Source: Sphingomonas sp. R-74633
GTDB taxonomy: Bacteria; Pseudomonadota; Alphaproteobacteria; Sphingomonadales; Sphingomonadaceae
Assembly: GCF_013416555.1 (NCBI RefSeq)
Contig: NZ_JACCFG010000005.1
Span: 186,001-250,000 of the forward strand
DNA: 64,000 nt
Direction of reading: 5' to 3'
How positions within the stretch are numbered: position 1 is the first letter of the stretch; every line of letters begins with the position of its first letter. This document shows, in pieces, positions 23,790 through 32,888 of the stretch. The notes beneath the pieces are model-generated. The model searched no databases. It was not told the origin of the DNA and worked only from the letters and a program-made list of their open reading frames with translations. A program made the translations under genes and the position numbers.

Positions 23790-24352
23790 CGAGCCTAATC
23801 CTGCGCGGCATCGCGTGCGTGCGCGCCGGACGGCTGCTGTTCGAAGGGCTCGATCTCGCGCTCGCGTCCGGCGAGGCAGCTTTGGTCACCGGGCCGAACG
23901 GCGTCGGCAAGTCGAGCCTGATCCGCATCGCCGCAGGCCTGCTCGCGCCCACCGCCGGCAGCGTGGAAGGCGAGGGTGCCCGCGCGCTCATGGCGGAGGC
24001 GCCGGCGCTCGATCCCGAACTTCCGCTGGGCAAGGCGCTGCGCTTCTGGGTGGGGCTCGATGGCCGGCGCGACGCAGTATCCGGGGCGCTGGCTGCGGTC
24101 GGCCTCGCCGATCTCGCGCCGGTGCCGGTTCGCCTGCTCTCCACCGGCCAGCGCCGCCGTGCCGCGCTTGCGCGGGTGGTGGCGAGCGGCGCGCCGGTCT
24201 GGCTGCTCGACGAGCCTGCCAACGGTCTCGATGCCGCTTCGGTCGCGCTGCTCGAGGGCATGGTCGCCAGGCATCGCGCGGCGGGAGGCATCGCGCTGGT
24301 CGCCACGCATTTGGCCGTAGCGCTGCCCGATGCCCGCGAGGTGGCACTGTGA
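23786..24352 (+). CDS. ccmA: heme exporter ATP-binding protein CcmA
   Basis: 188 residues from a GTG within the GTGA overlap. Walker [20 protein letters not shown], signature [15 protein letters not shown] and Walker [13 protein letters not shown] are intact. The domain is short, as CcmA proteins are. With CcmB it energises cytochrome c maturation (System I), releasing holo-CcmE. The peptidase-ccmA-ccmB run is fully overlapped; ccmC-H are not in the window. Confidence 0.93.
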   Translation: MTSLILRGIACVRAGRLLFEGLDLALASGEAALVTGPNGVGKSSLIRIAAGLLAPTAGSVEGEGARALMAEAPALDPELPLGKALRFWVGLDGRRDAVSGALAAVGLADLAPVPVRLLSTGQRRRAALARVVASGAPVWLLDEPANGLDAASVALLEGMVARHRAAGGIALVATHLAVALPDAREVAL

Positions 24353-24987
24353 GTGCCTATGCCGCGATCATCTGGCGCGAACTGCGCCGGGCCTGGAGCA
24401 CCGGCGGGCTGGCGTTGCCGGTGGTGTTCTTCCTGCTTGTCGCGATCCTTTTCCCCTTCGCGGTCGGTCCCGATTCGAAGTTGCTCGCCCGCATCGCGCC
24501 CGGCGTGATCTGGGCGGCGGCGCTGCTCGCGGCCTTGCTCCCGGTCGAGCGGTTGGTAACGCCCGACCTGGAAAGCGGTGTGCTCGACCAGTTCGCCGTG
24601 CGCGGCCTGCCCGATGCCGGCGTCGCTGCAGCCAAGATCGCCGGCCATTGGCTCGGCTTCGCGCCGGCCTTGCTCGCCGCCACGGTGATTGCCTCGGGCC
24701 TGCTCCAGCTTCCGGGCGACGCGCTGGCGCCGCTGCTGGTCGCGCTGCTGATCGGCACGCCCGGGCTTGCCGCACTCGGCGTCGCCACCGCCGCGCTGGT
24801 TGCCGGGCTGCGGGGAGCAGGGGCGCTGGCGGGGCTGGTCATGCTGCCCTTCGCCGTGCCGCTGCTGATCTTCGGCGCCACCGCCGGCGAACCCGGCGCG
24901 CTCAAGCTGCTCGGCGCGGTGAGCCTGTTGCTGGTGGCGGGCTGCCCGTTCGTGGCAGGCTCGGCGATCCGGATGGGGCGGAGCTAG
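24349..24987 (+). CDS. ccmB: heme exporter membrane protein CcmB
   Basis: 212 residues from a GTG overlapping the ccmA stop. Six hydrophobic segments are visible. Conserved N-terminal region IIWRELRRAWSTGGLALPVVFFLLVAILFPFAVGP and FDQF-like LDQFAVRGLP identify CcmB. It forms the membrane part of the CcmAB complex serving c-type cytochrome assembly, relevant to the nearby respiratory genes. The downstream gene converges. Confidence 0.93.
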   Translation: MSAYAAIIWRELRRAWSTGGLALPVVFFLLVAILFPFAVGPDSKLLARIAPGVIWAAALLAALLPVERLVTPDLESGVLDQFAVRGLPDAGVAAAKIAGHWLGFAPALLAATVIASGLLQLPGDALAPLLVALLIGTPGLAALGVATAALVAGLRGAGALAGLVMLPFAVPLLIFGATAGEPGALKLLGAVSLLLVAGCPFVAGSAIRMGRS

Positions 24988-25023
24988 TCGACCGCAACGG
25001 TTGCCGGGGGATAGGAGCAGCCG

Positions 25024-25320
25024 CTACGCCTCGGGCGGCAGCTCGTCGCCAAAGACGACCATCGCCGAACCCTCGGCCAATGCATCCGCCGCGGCGGCGC
25101 GCAGCACGGGATCGTCGCCGGCAGCCGGATCGGCGACTTCCATGCCCTTTTCAAGCCGCACCAGCATCCAGCCCGTGCCGAGAGCGACGCCGGCCGCCTT
25201 GGCCTGCGCTTCCTCGAAGCTGTCGGCGGAGACATAGATCAGCATGGCGTGGCGCCCGCCCGGCCGGCGGCCTTCGACGGTGTCGGCAACTGCGGTTGCC
25301 AGGAATACCGAGAGGCCCAT
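25024..25320 (-). CDS. hypothetical protein, 98 residues
   Basis: The ATG at 25320 overlaps the methyltransferase stop as ATGA, and longer upstream starts would lie inside that gene. It opens with MGLSVFLATAVADTVEG, then IYVSADSFEEAQAKAAGVALGTGWMLVRLEKGMEVADP, an alpha/beta small soluble pattern with no motif I recognise. The coupling suggests it is made along with the methyltransferase. Confidence 0.7.
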   Translation of the reverse strand: MGLSVFLATAVADTVEGRRPGGRHAMLIYVSADSFEEAQAKAAGVALGTGWMLVRLEKGMEVADPAAGDDPVLRAAAADALAEGSAMVVFGDELPPEA

Positions 25321-26189
25321 CAGCGGCTCCAGCGCGCGAAGATCGCGGTCGGCAGCTGCAGCCCGCGCGCTTCCTCGCGCACCGTCAGCTCGCCGCATTC
25401 CACCTTGCCGCCGAGATGGCCGACATGCTGGCGCAGCAACTCGCCGATCGCGAGTGCCGACATGCGCACGGCATAGACGGTGAGGAACAGGAAGCGCGAA
25501 TTCTGGTCGAGCAGCTGCGTGGTCTCGGCGATCAGCCCGGGCAGGCCCTCCTCGAGCTTCCACACTTCGCCATTCGGCCCGCGACCCCATTTCGGCGGAT
25601 CGAGGATGATCCCGTCATAGCGCCGTCCGCGCCGCACTTCGCGCGCCGTGAACTTGGCGGCGTCGTCGATCATCCAGCGGATCGGCAGATCCTCCATGCC
25701 CGACAGCGCGGCATTGGCCTTGCCCTCGGCGACCGATTTCTTCGAGGCATCGACATGCGTCACCTTCGCGCCCTTGGCGGCCAAGGCGAGCGAGCCGACT
25801 CCTGTGTACCCGAACAGATTCATGCATTCGGGCGCGTCCATCCCGTCGATCTGTGCGCGCATCCAGTGCCAGACCGGCGACATGTCGGGGAAGAAGGCGA
25901 GGTGGCGGAAGGGCGTGTTCTGCGCAGTGAAGCGCACTTCTTCCCATTTGAGCGGCCAGCCTTCGGGCGGCACCGTCTTGGTGAAGTTCCAGCGGCCGCC
26001 GCCATCCTCGTCCGCGCCGGGTACGAACTCGCCATGCGCGTCCCAGTTGTCGGAGGCGGGCGCCCACATCGCCTGGGGCTCGGGGCGGATGAAGCGATAT
26101 TTGCCGTAGCGCTCGAGCTTGCGGCCATGGCCGCTGTCGACCAGCCCATAGTCCGCCCAGGGCTCGCCGGTGAGAGTGATCAGGTCCAT
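25320..26189 (-). CDS. class I SAM-dependent methyltransferase, RlmI/RlmK-like
   Basis: 289 residues. The N-terminal third (YGLVDSGHGRKLERYGKYRFIRPEPQAMW) is a small substrate-binding part. The Rossmann domain has motif I NLFGYTGVGSLALAAKGAKVTHVDASKKSV and motif IV DGIILDPPKWGRGPNG. The FxYTG and DPP pattern is typical of the 23S rRNA m5C/m2G methyltransferase group. RNA is the likely substrate, but the PUA domain of RlmI is missing, so the exact target is uncertain. Confidence 0.85.
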   Translation of the reverse strand: MDLITLTGEPWADYGLVDSGHGRKLERYGKYRFIRPEPQAMWAPASDNWDAHGEFVPGADEDGGGRWNFTKTVPPEGWPLKWEEVRFTAQNTPFRHLAFFPDMSPVWHWMRAQIDGMDAPECMNLFGYTGVGSLALAAKGAKVTHVDASKKSVAEGKANAALSGMEDLPIRWMIDDAAKFTAREVRRGRRYDGIILDPPKWGRGPNGEVWKLEEGLPGLIAETTQLLDQNSRFLFLTVYAVRMSALAIGELLRQHVGHLGGKVECGELTVREEARGLQLPTAIFARWSR

Positions 26190-26234
26190 CGAGGCTCTTT
26201 AGACACCCAATTCTTCTCCGTCACCCGCCCGCGA

Positions 26235-27626
26235 TCAGGTCCGCGGCTTGGCCCGCTCGGCGATGTATTCGCGCACCGCGTCGAGCGTGCCCGGCAGCAC
26301 CTCATAGCGCTCCTGCCGGTCGAACAGGTCGCCCACCCGCGCCGGCAGCGACGGCCGCACGCCGGTGGCGCGCTCGACTGCGTCGGCGAACTTGGCCGGA
26401 TGCGCCGTCGCCAGCGTGACCACCGGCACATCGGCGGGGAGGTCCGCGCGGCGCGCGGCGGCGAGGCCGATCGCAGTGTGCGGGTCGATCACCTGCGCCG
26501 CTTCGGCCGAGGCCCAGCGCATCGCTTCGTTCATTTCCTCGGGCGTGATCCGGTCGCTCACGAAGATCTTCGCCGCGCCTTGCTGCTGCGCGTTGCTCAG
26601 CCGCATCGCCCTGGTCGATTCGAAACCGTGCATCTGCTCGGCGACGCTGCCGCCGGCGAGGTCGGCTAGCAGCCGCTCGAAGTTCGAGCTGACCTGGATG
26701 TCCATGCTCGGCGCCGCGGTCGGCGTGACCGTTCCCGCGGAGTAATCGCCGTTCGACAGCGCACGGTGGAGGATGTCGTTGACGTTGGTCGCGACCACCA
26801 GCCGCTCGATGGGGAGGCCCATCTTCGCCGCGACATAGCCGGCGAACACGTCGCCGAAATTGCCCGTCGGCACCGCGAAGGCGATCTTCTGCGCCGGTGC
26901 GCCCAGGCGGACCGCGGCGTAGAAGTAATAGACCACCTGCGCCATCAGCCGGGCCCAGTTGATCGAATTGACCGCGCTCAGGCGGAAGCGGCCCGAGAAG
27001 TCCGCGTCGTTGAACAGCGCCTTCACCATCGCCTGGGCGTCGTCGAAGCTGCCCTCGATCGCGATGTTGTGGACGTTGGGCGCCAGCACCGTGGTCATCT
27101 GGCGGCGCTGCACGTCGGACACACGGCCCTTGGGATGCAGCATGAAGATGTCGACCCCGTGCCGCCCGGCGACTGCGTCGATCGCCGCGCTGCCGGTGTC
27201 GCCCGAGGTCGCGCCGACAATGGTCAGCGGCTCGGCGCTGCCGGTCAGAAATTTCTCGAAGAGCAGCCCGAGCAGCTGGAGCGCGACGTCCTTGAACGCC
27301 AGCGTCGGACCGTGGAACAGCTCGAGCAGGAAATTGCGGTGGTCGAGCTGGACCAGCGGCGTCACCGCGGCCTGCGAGAAACGGCCATAGGCCTGCTCGC
27401 ACAATTCGCGCAGCTCGGCTTCGCTCAGGTCCTCGCCGGTGAACGGCGCCATCACCCGAACCGCGGTCTCGACATAGGAGAGGCCCTTCAGCCCCTCGAT
27501 CTCCTCGCGAGTGAAGCTCGGCCAGCGGGTCGGGATGTATAGCCCGCCGTCGCTCGCCAGGCCGGCAAGCGTCACGTCACGGAAACCAAGCAGCGGCGCG
27601 GCGCCTCGGGTGCTCTGATATTGCAT
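26235..27626 (-). CDS. thrC: threonine synthase
   Basis: 463 residues. N-terminal MQYQSTRGAAPLLGFRDVTLAGLASDGGLYIP is the long-form ThrC opening; the PLP lysine is in HGPTLAFKDVALQLLG; the phosphate loop is GATSGDTGSAAIDAV. It converts O-phosphohomoserine to threonine. It follows SURF1 in the same direction after 49 bases. The thrC next to cox genes is a common alphaproteobacterial arrangement. Confidence 0.96.
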   Translation of the reverse strand: MQYQSTRGAAPLLGFRDVTLAGLASDGGLYIPTRWPSFTREEIEGLKGLSYVETAVRVMAPFTGEDLSEAELRELCEQAYGRFSQAAVTPLVQLDHRNFLLELFHGPTLAFKDVALQLLGLLFEKFLTGSAEPLTIVGATSGDTGSAAIDAVAGRHGVDIFMLHPKGRVSDVQRRQMTTVLAPNVHNIAIEGSFDDAQAMVKALFNDADFSGRFRLSAVNSINWARLMAQVVYYFYAAVRLGAPAQKIAFAVPTGNFGDVFAGYVAAKMGLPIERLVVATNVNDILHRALSNGDYSAGTVTPTAAPSMDIQVSSNFERLLADLAGGSVAEQMHGFESTRAMRLSNAQQQGAAKIFVSDRITPEEMNEAMRWASAEAAQVIDPHTAIGLAAARRADLPADVPVVTLATAHPAKFADAVERATGVRPSLPARVGDLFDRQERYEVLPGTLDAVREYIAERAKPRT

Positions 27627-27675
27627 GAGGGCGGGGACTAGCGGCGCCGGCCGCCCGGGGCAAGAAAGCCGAACT

Positions 27676-28302
27676 TTAGGCGGGTTTCGGCTTCTGCCGC
27701 AGCTTGAGCGCCAGCACGTAGATCACGCCCGCCACCAGCGCGAACAGGAACCACTGCACCGCATAGGAAAGGTGGTTGTTGGGCACGCTCGACAGATCGG
27801 GCCGCGCAGTCGGCTCCAGGCCGGGGGCGGCGGCTTCGGAGATCAGCATCAGATGCTTTGGCTCGCTGTCGAACAGGCCGGCGAGCATCGGGCGGTGATC
27901 GGGAGCATGGGTGATCGTGCCGGTCACCTTGCCGCCCTTCCATACTGGCTTGAAGGTCGGGTTGGGCGCCACCCCCATGTCGACCAGCAGCACCGGGCCT
28001 TCGGCGCCAGTGCGGCACTGGGCGATATGGCGATAGCCGTTGGTGCCCTTGACCGAGCGCCCGCCCTGGCTCTGCCAGCCGATCACTTCAAGGCAGAAGG
28101 CATTGGCGCGACGGAAGAGAGTGTCGTCGCCGACCGGCAGGCGCGGGAAGGCCATCTCGGGCTTGTTCAAATTTTGCGCGTAGAGCTGGAGCGCGGCCAG
28201 CTTCTCGCCGCGGCGTTCGAGCTGCCAGATGCCGAGGCCGATCATCAGGGCGATGGCGAGCGCGACGACGATCGTCGGGATCAGGGGAAAACGCGGCATC
28301 AT
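27676..28302 (-). CDS. SURF1 family cytochrome oxidase assembly protein
   Basis: 208 residues from the ATG at 28302 in an ATGA overlap with the DUF983 gene. Two membrane segments bracket a periplasmic domain, one at residues 8-25 ending in GIWQLERRGEK, the other near the C-terminus (AVQWFLFALVAGVIYVLAL). VDMGVAPNP and NNHLSYAVQWF match the family's conserved ends. It helps heme a insertion into subunit I. Confidence 0.93.
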   Translation of the reverse strand: MMPRFPLIPTIVVALAIALMIGLGIWQLERRGEKLAALQLYAQNLNKPEMAFPRLPVGDDTLFRRANAFCLEVIGWQSQGGRSVKGTNGYRHIAQCRTGAEGPVLLVDMGVAPNPTFKPVWKGGKVTGTITHAPDHRPMLAGLFDSEPKHLMLISEAAAPGLEPTARPDLSSVPNNHLSYAVQWFLFALVAGVIYVLALKLRQKPKPA

Positions 28303-28697
28303 TCCCGAACGCGCCCTTCGCCCGCGCGGTTGCGATATTCGAGCGCGAGCAGCAGGCCCTTGGAGACGCGCAGCGACAGCACAACCAGTACGGTCGTGAT
28401 CGGCACCCACAGCAGCGCGTGGATCAGCAGCCCCGGCTGGAAGGTGAATTCGACCCACAAGGCGAGCGCAGTGACCAGCGCGCCGATGCCGAGGGTGAGG
28501 AACACCACCGGCCCGTCACCGACATTGAACCGGGTGAAGTCGAGCGCGCAGGCGCTGCAGCGTTCGGCAAAGCCGGTGAAGCTGCGGAACAGCGTCGGCG
28601 CGCCGCAGCGCGGGCAGGCGCCTTTGGTCCCCGAAAGGATCGGGGGAGGCGACACTGGGCCGCCTCCCCCGGAAGAGTCGCTATCGGTGTCGGTCAC
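28299..28697 (-). CDS. DUF983 membrane protein, cox-cluster zinc-ribbon type
   Basis: 132 residues from the GTG at 28697. A CPRCGAPTLF...ERCSACALDF four-cysteine ribbon at about residues 28-60 precedes two hydrophobic segments. DUF983 proteins occur next to cox genes in alphaproteobacteria and are presumed to help oxidase assembly, perhaps in metal or heme handling. The start is 2 bases from the coxC stop. Confidence 0.88.
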   Translation of the reverse strand: MTDTDSDSSGGGGPVSPPPILSGTKGACPRCGAPTLFRSFTGFAERCSACALDFTRFNVGDGPVVFLTLGIGALVTALALWVEFTFQPGLLIHALLWVPITTVLVVLSLRVSKGLLLALEYRNRAGEGRVRE

Positions 28698-28699
28698 GC

Positions 28700-29608
28700 T
28701 CAGCCGGCGTGGACCGGTGCACCCCAGCCGCCCCAGACATAGATCGAGGCGAAGAGGAAGAGCCACACCACGTCGACGAAGTGCCAGTACCAGGCCGCCG
28801 CCTCGAAGCCGAAATGCTGCTTCGGGGTGAAGTCGCCCTTGTACGCGCGCACCAGGTTCACGATCAGGAAGATCGTGCCGACGATCACGTGGAAGCCGTG
28901 GAAGCCGGTCGCCATGAAAAAGGCACCGCCATAGCTGGTGCCCGGCATCGTGCCATGGCCGCTCAGCGGCGTGCCGTCGGCGCGGAAGCTGAAGGGTGCG
29001 TTGATATATTCATAGGCCTGGAGGCTGGTGAACAGCAGGCCGAGGACCACGGTGAGCCACAGGCCCTTCTTGACCACATCGTCCTCGCCCACGCCGAGCA
29101 GGCCCCAAAAGCCCTTCATCGCGCCGCCGCGCTGATTGTGGATCAGGCCGTGATGCGCCCAAGTCACGGTGGTGCCCGAGCAGAGCAGGATCAGCGTGTT
29201 GAGCAGCGGGAATTCCCACGCGTTCAGCACTTCCAGGCCCTTGGGCGGCCAGGTGCCGCCGATCGCCTCGACGTGCGAGGGGAAGAGCGAGAAATCGAAC
29301 CAGGCCCAGAACCAGCCGACGAAGAACATCACTTCCGAAGCGATGAACAGGATCATGCCGTAGCGCAGATGGAGCTGCACGATCGGCGTGTGATCGCCGG
29401 CATGCGCTTCCTGGATCACCTTGCTCCACCAGCCGAACATTGTGGTCACCACCAGCGCAATGCCGGCGAACAGCACAAGATAGGCGCTCGGATATTTGTG
29501 CATCACCATGATGCCGCCCGAGGCCAGCACCAGCGCCGAGAACGCGCCGAAGAGCGGCCAGATGCTGGGCGGAAGGATATGGTATTGGTGGTTCTTTGCC
29601 CCGGCCAT
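28700..29608 (-). CDS. ctaE: cytochrome c oxidase subunit III
   Basis: 302 residues with seven hydrophobic segments. Conserved stretches: KNHQYHILPPSIWPLFGAF, FIASEVMFFVGWFWAWFDFSLFP, WPPKGLEVLNAWEFPLLNTLILLCSGTTVTWAHHG, GFHGFHVIVGTIFL and AWYWHFVDVVWLFLF. It stabilises the core of the aa3-type oxidase. The segment between segments V and VI carries an extra polar stretch (FRADGTPLSGHGTMPGTSYGG). Confidence 0.97.
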   Translation of the reverse strand: MAGAKNHQYHILPPSIWPLFGAFSALVLASGGIMVMHKYPSAYLVLFAGIALVVTTMFGWWSKVIQEAHAGDHTPIVQLHLRYGMILFIASEVMFFVGWFWAWFDFSLFPSHVEAIGGTWPPKGLEVLNAWEFPLLNTLILLCSGTTVTWAHHGLIHNQRGGAMKGFWGLLGVGEDDVVKKGLWLTVVLGLLFTSLQAYEYINAPFSFRADGTPLSGHGTMPGTSYGGAFFMATGFHGFHVIVGTIFLIVNLVRAYKGDFTPKQHFGFEAAAWYWHFVDVVWLFLFASIYVWGGWGAPVHAG

Positions 29609-29683
29609 CGATCGTCCCTGTCCTATGCTTTTGCCAAAGCTTTACGGTGCCAATTCGCTTCCCGCAACAACCCTGTTCCGGGC

Positions 29684-30244
29684 TCAGTGCGCCTTGGCGG
29701 CAGCGGCGGCGATTGCCGGCGATTCGGCGGGGTAGAAGGTGTAGGAGAGCGTGATCTCCTGCACGTCGCGCGCGTCCGGATCGTCGAGGATCTTCGGGTC
29801 GACATAGAAAATCACCGGCATGCGTACCGTCTCGCCCGGCTTCAGCGTCTGCTGGGTGAAGCAGAAGCACTGGATCTTGGTGAAATACTTGCCGATGAAG
29901 ACGGGCGTGACGTTGAACGTCGCGGTGCCGGTCACTTCATGATCGGAGGTGTTGGTCGCCTTGAAGAACGCCATGTCGCGTCCGCCAATGTCGATCACGT
30001 CCTCGCGCCGCTCGGGCTCGAACTTCCAGGGGATGCCCTTGGCGACATTGGAGTCGAAGGCGATCGTGATCTTCTGGCCGACGCTGCCCGGTGCACGGAT
30101 GCCGCGCTGGGTGGTGCCGTTGAGGCCGGTCGATTCGCAGAACAGCCGGTAGAGCGGCACTGCCGCGAAACCGAGCCCGGTCATCGAACACACGCCGATG
30201 CCGGCGAGGATCGCGACGCGCAGGTTCTGGCTCGGCCAGTTCAT
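29684..30244 (-). CDS. ctaG: cytochrome c oxidase assembly protein CtaG/Cox11
   Basis: 186 residues. One N-terminal membrane anchor (VAILAGIGVCSMTGLGFAAVPLYRLFC) leads into a periplasmic beta domain with the copper motif KIQCFCFTQQTLKPGE. It delivers copper to the CuB site of subunit I. Start overlaps the stop of the 57-residue gene upstream. Confidence 0.97.
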   Translation of the reverse strand: MNWPSQNLRVAILAGIGVCSMTGLGFAAVPLYRLFCESTGLNGTTQRGIRAPGSVGQKITIAFDSNVAKGIPWKFEPERREDVIDIGGRDMAFFKATNTSDHEVTGTATFNVTPVFIGKYFTKIQCFCFTQQTLKPGETVRMPVIFYVDPKILDDPDARDVQEITLSYTFYPAESPAIAAAAAKAH

Positions 30245-30417
30245 CAGCCGTGGCCCAGCTGGATCTTCACGATCGAGATGGCGAAGACGAGCACCACGAA
30301 CAGCCCGAGCAGCACCGCCATCACGGTGGCGCGGCTGCGCTGGCGGGCGCGGACCAGCTCGGTCTCCTCGAGCGGCGTGGGTGCGGCCGGCGGGGCCTGG
30401 ATCAGATCATCGGTCAT
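30244..30417 (-). CDS. small CoxF-like membrane protein, 57 residues
   Basis: The ATG at 30417 overlaps the ctaB stop, and the stop overlaps the ctaG start. A polar, Pro-rich N-terminus and an [15 protein letters not shown] stretch are followed by a single membrane helix ([21 protein letters not shown]). Small single-helix proteins occupy this ctaB-ctaG position in many alphaproteobacteria and are called CoxF/CtaF; a role in oxidase assembly is inferred from position only. Confidence 0.8.
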   Translation of the reverse strand: MTDDLIQAPPAAPTPLEETELVRARQRSRATVMAVLLGLFVVLVFAISIVKIQLGHG

Positions 30418-31316
30418 GCGAACCACCTGTCGACGACGAGCGCGCCGAATACAATGAAGAGATAGAGGATCGAATATTTGAACAGCCGCTTCTCGGGCGC
30501 CATCGTGTCGTTCGGCTCGGAGCGGCGGATCGCCACCTGCAGCGCCATGGCGAGGAACAGGCCCGACATCACCGCGGCGACGATCCCATAGATCGGACCC
30601 GCAAGGCCGAGCGGCCAGGGTGCCGCGGCGCACAGGACCATCGGGATGGTGTAGAGCCCGATCTGGATCCGCGTCGAGCGCTCGCCCGCCACCACCGGCA
30701 GCATCGGCACGCCGGCATTGGCGTAATCGGTCTTCACGAACAGCGCGAGCGCCCAGAAATGCGGCGGCGTCCACAGGAAGATCAGCGCGAAGAGCAGCAG
30801 CGGCAGCGTGGTCACGTCGCCGGTTGCCGCCGCCCAGCCGATCATCGGCGGAAAGGCGCCGGCCGCGCCGCCGATCACGATGTTCTGCGGCGTCCGGCGT
30901 TTGAGCCAGATCGTATATACGAACACATAGAACAGGATCGAGACGGCCAGGATCAGCGTCGCGGTCAGGTTGATCGCGAAATACATGAGCGCGAGGCTGA
31001 AGCCCGCCAGCCCTACGCCGAAATGCAGCGCCGACTGCTTCTCCATCCGCCCGGCGGGGAGCGGGCGCTTCTGCGTCCGCTTCATCTTGGCGTCGAGATC
31101 GGCCTCGTACCATTGGTTGAGCGCGCCTGCCGCGCCCGCGCCCAGCGCGATGCACAGGATCGCGGTGAAGCCGAGCACCGGATGGATCGGCACCGGCGCG
31201 GCGAGCATGCCGCACAGCCCGGTGAAGACGACGAGCGTCATCACCCGCGGCTTGGTCAGCGCAAGGAAATCACGCCATTCGGCGGGAAGCGAAACGGTTG
31301 CTGCGGAAGTGCTCAT
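30414..31316 (-). CDS. ctaB: protoheme IX farnesyltransferase (heme O synthase)
   Basis: 300 residues from the ATG at 31316 ([17 protein letters not shown]); upstream extension would be low-complexity. UbiA-family motifs: [20 protein letters not shown], the prenyl-diphosphate/Mg site [23 protein letters not shown], and [33 protein letters not shown]. Around eight membrane helices. It farnesylates heme B to heme O for the aa3 oxidase. It heads the ctaB-coxF-ctaG-ctaE-DUF983-SURF1-thrC run. Confidence 0.96.
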   Translation of the reverse strand: MSTSAATVSLPAEWRDFLALTKPRVMTLVVFTGLCGMLAAPVPIHPVLGFTAILCIALGAGAAGALNQWYEADLDAKMKRTQKRPLPAGRMEKQSALHFGVGLAGFSLALMYFAINLTATLILAVSILFYVFVYTIWLKRRTPQNIVIGGAAGAFPPMIGWAAATGDVTTLPLLLFALIFLWTPPHFWALALFVKTDYANAGVPMLPVVAGERSTRIQIGLYTIPMVLCAAAPWPLGLAGPIYGIVAAVMSGLFLAMALQVAIRRSEPNDTMAPEKRLFKYSILYLFIVFGALVVDRWFA

Positions 31317-31414
31317 GATCGTGCGGCCGCTATAGAGGCGCGGGCGCGCGGGGGGAAGTGGACGCTTTGCCATAGCGGACGGCGTCGGATAGTCTCCCCT
31401 GAGAGGGGGCGGAT

Positions 31415-31747
31415 TTGCGATACGCGTTGTTCTATTTCGTCGTCGCGGCCGCAACGCTGTTCCTGGTGCTTGCGCTGTTCGTCTGCATCATCGGCTGGCT
31501 GGTGTGGCACAGCGGCCTGGCCTCCTTCTCGATGCGCAAGGATATCGCGCGGATCTGGATTCAGATTCGCACGATGCGGGCTGGGATACTGGCAGGCATC
31601 GGGCTTCTTGCCGTGCCGCTGTTGATCAACGGCGCGCTTCGGCTGTTCGTCGGCGTGGATCAGCAGCGCTGGGACGTCGCGTTCGTCGGGGGTGGCATGC
31701 TGGCCATCTCCGCCGTGCTGATCACCCTGATTATGCGCAACGCCTGA
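31415..31747 (+). CDS. small membrane protein of unknown function
   Basis: 110 residues from a TTG at 31415 with a GAGGGGG site 5 bases upstream. Three hydrophobic segments: about residues 4-30, 50-68 and 85-105. The linker ([19 protein letters not shown]) is basic and would be cytoplasmic. No family recognised. It is divergent from ctaB and on the opposite strand to all surrounding oxidase genes. Confidence 0.55.
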   Translation: MRYALFYFVVAAATLFLVLALFVCIIGWLVWHSGLASFSMRKDIARIWIQIRTMRAGILAGIGLLAVPLLINGALRLFVGVDQQRWDVAFVGGGMLAISAVLITLIMRNA

Positions 31748-31839
31748 GGATCGGCGCTCGCGGGGGAGGCGGCACGGTTGCGCCGCCCGGCTTCGTGCGT
31801 GTCGCAGGATATGGAGCTAGCGGCGCGCCAGTCCGCCGA

Positions 31840-32721
31840 TCAATGCTTCACTGCCTGGTCGAGCGGGACGGCGGGCCTAGGCGGCACCGGCGGTTTGCCG
31901 ATCCAGGCGAGCCCACGCGCCAGGTCGAGCGTCACCACCCAGTTGCGCAGGAACGGCATGCCCAGATTGCCGTCCATGATCATGTCGGGCGTGAAGGCAT
32001 CGGCGGTGGTCGCGCGGATGTTACCCAACACTTCGAAATCGGCGGGCTGCTTGCCTTCGATCTTGGCGTCCATGCCCAGCAGTTCGGCGACCGGCTTGGA
32101 GACGAGCACGGTGCCACCATTACCCGAATCGAGTTCGAGCCACAGCGCGCCCTTCCTGGTCGGTACCGCCGCCATCACTGCGAGCGCCGAGCCGTCGAGC
32201 TCGCGCTTCAGCCGGATGCGCAGCGGCTGCATCCCGGCGATGCGCGCGGCGCGGCTCGCTTCCGATTCGAGCGTCATCGTCCCGGCGGCGAAATCGAGCG
32301 TCACCGTGCGCCCTTCGAACAGGTTCAGCCCGATGATCCCGTCGAGCGCGGCGTCCTTCGGATTGTTCGCGGCCATGTCGATCAGCCCGGTCATTGGCGG
32401 CCGGGCAGTGATCCCGCCGACGGTGATCGCAATTGCCTCGCCGCAGTGGGGGCCATCGAAGCGCGTGCCCATCATGTTGTAGCCGGTGGCGCGGCCCCAG
32501 GGTTCGCAGCCGGCGCGCATCGCGGTGTCGCGCGAGACCAGGGTGATCCCGGCGCCGGTGTCGAACAGATAGAGTCCCTTCTTGCCGGCGATCTCCGCTT
32601 CCAGCGCCCAGCGCGTGCGCCATGGTTTCATCTGGATCACCGCATCGGGTGCGGCCGCCTGCTGCGCTTCGGCGGCAGGTATGGCGAGGGTGAGCGCAAG
32701 CGCGCAGAGCAGGAACTTCAT
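31840..32721 (-). CDS. exported retropepsin-like aspartic protease with two catalytic motifs
   Basis: 293 residues with a signal peptide ending about AEA/Q. The first lobe has LYLFDTGAGITLVS (Asp54) and DGIIGLNLFEGRTVTLDF; the second has LWLELDSGNGGTVLVS (Asp198) and MIMDGNLGMPFLRNWVVTLDL. Each lobe thus carries a D-T/S-G motif followed by a second hydrophobic-Gly element, so the protein is a tandem two-lobed form that could work as a monomer. It acts in the periplasm on unknown targets. It sits between the coxBA terminator and ctaB. Confidence 0.82.
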   Translation of the reverse strand: MKFLLCALALTLAIPAAEAQQAAAPDAVIQMKPWRTRWALEAEIAGKKGLYLFDTGAGITLVSRDTAMRAGCEPWGRATGYNMMGTRFDGPHCGEAIAITVGGITARPPMTGLIDMAANNPKDAALDGIIGLNLFEGRTVTLDFAAGTMTLESEASRAARIAGMQPLRIRLKRELDGSALAVMAAVPTRKGALWLELDSGNGGTVLVSKPVAELLGMDAKIEGKQPADFEVLGNIRATTADAFTPDMIMDGNLGMPFLRNWVVTLDLARGLAWIGKPPVPPRPAVPLDQAVKH

Positions 32722-32830
32722 CTTGGGCCTCCCTTGGTCCGCAATTCATTTCGGTAGCGCATCTGTCGCTACGATGAACCGGCAGCCAGCCTGCGACCAG
32801 GACCGACCTCGGCACGACGAAGCCGGACAT

Positions 32831-32868
32831 GAAAAGCGCCCCGGAAGTTTCCTCCCGGGGCGCTTTTC
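32831..32868 (-). terminator. intrinsic terminator after coxA
   Basis: A perfect 14-bp inverted repeat (GAAAAGCGCCCCGG / complement) around a 10-base loop, with the A/T run inside the stem ends, making it active in both directions. It ends 21 bases beyond the coxA stop and separates coxBA from the protease gene. Confidence 0.9.
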
Positions 32869-32888
32869 ATTCTGCCTTTCGGCCCAGC

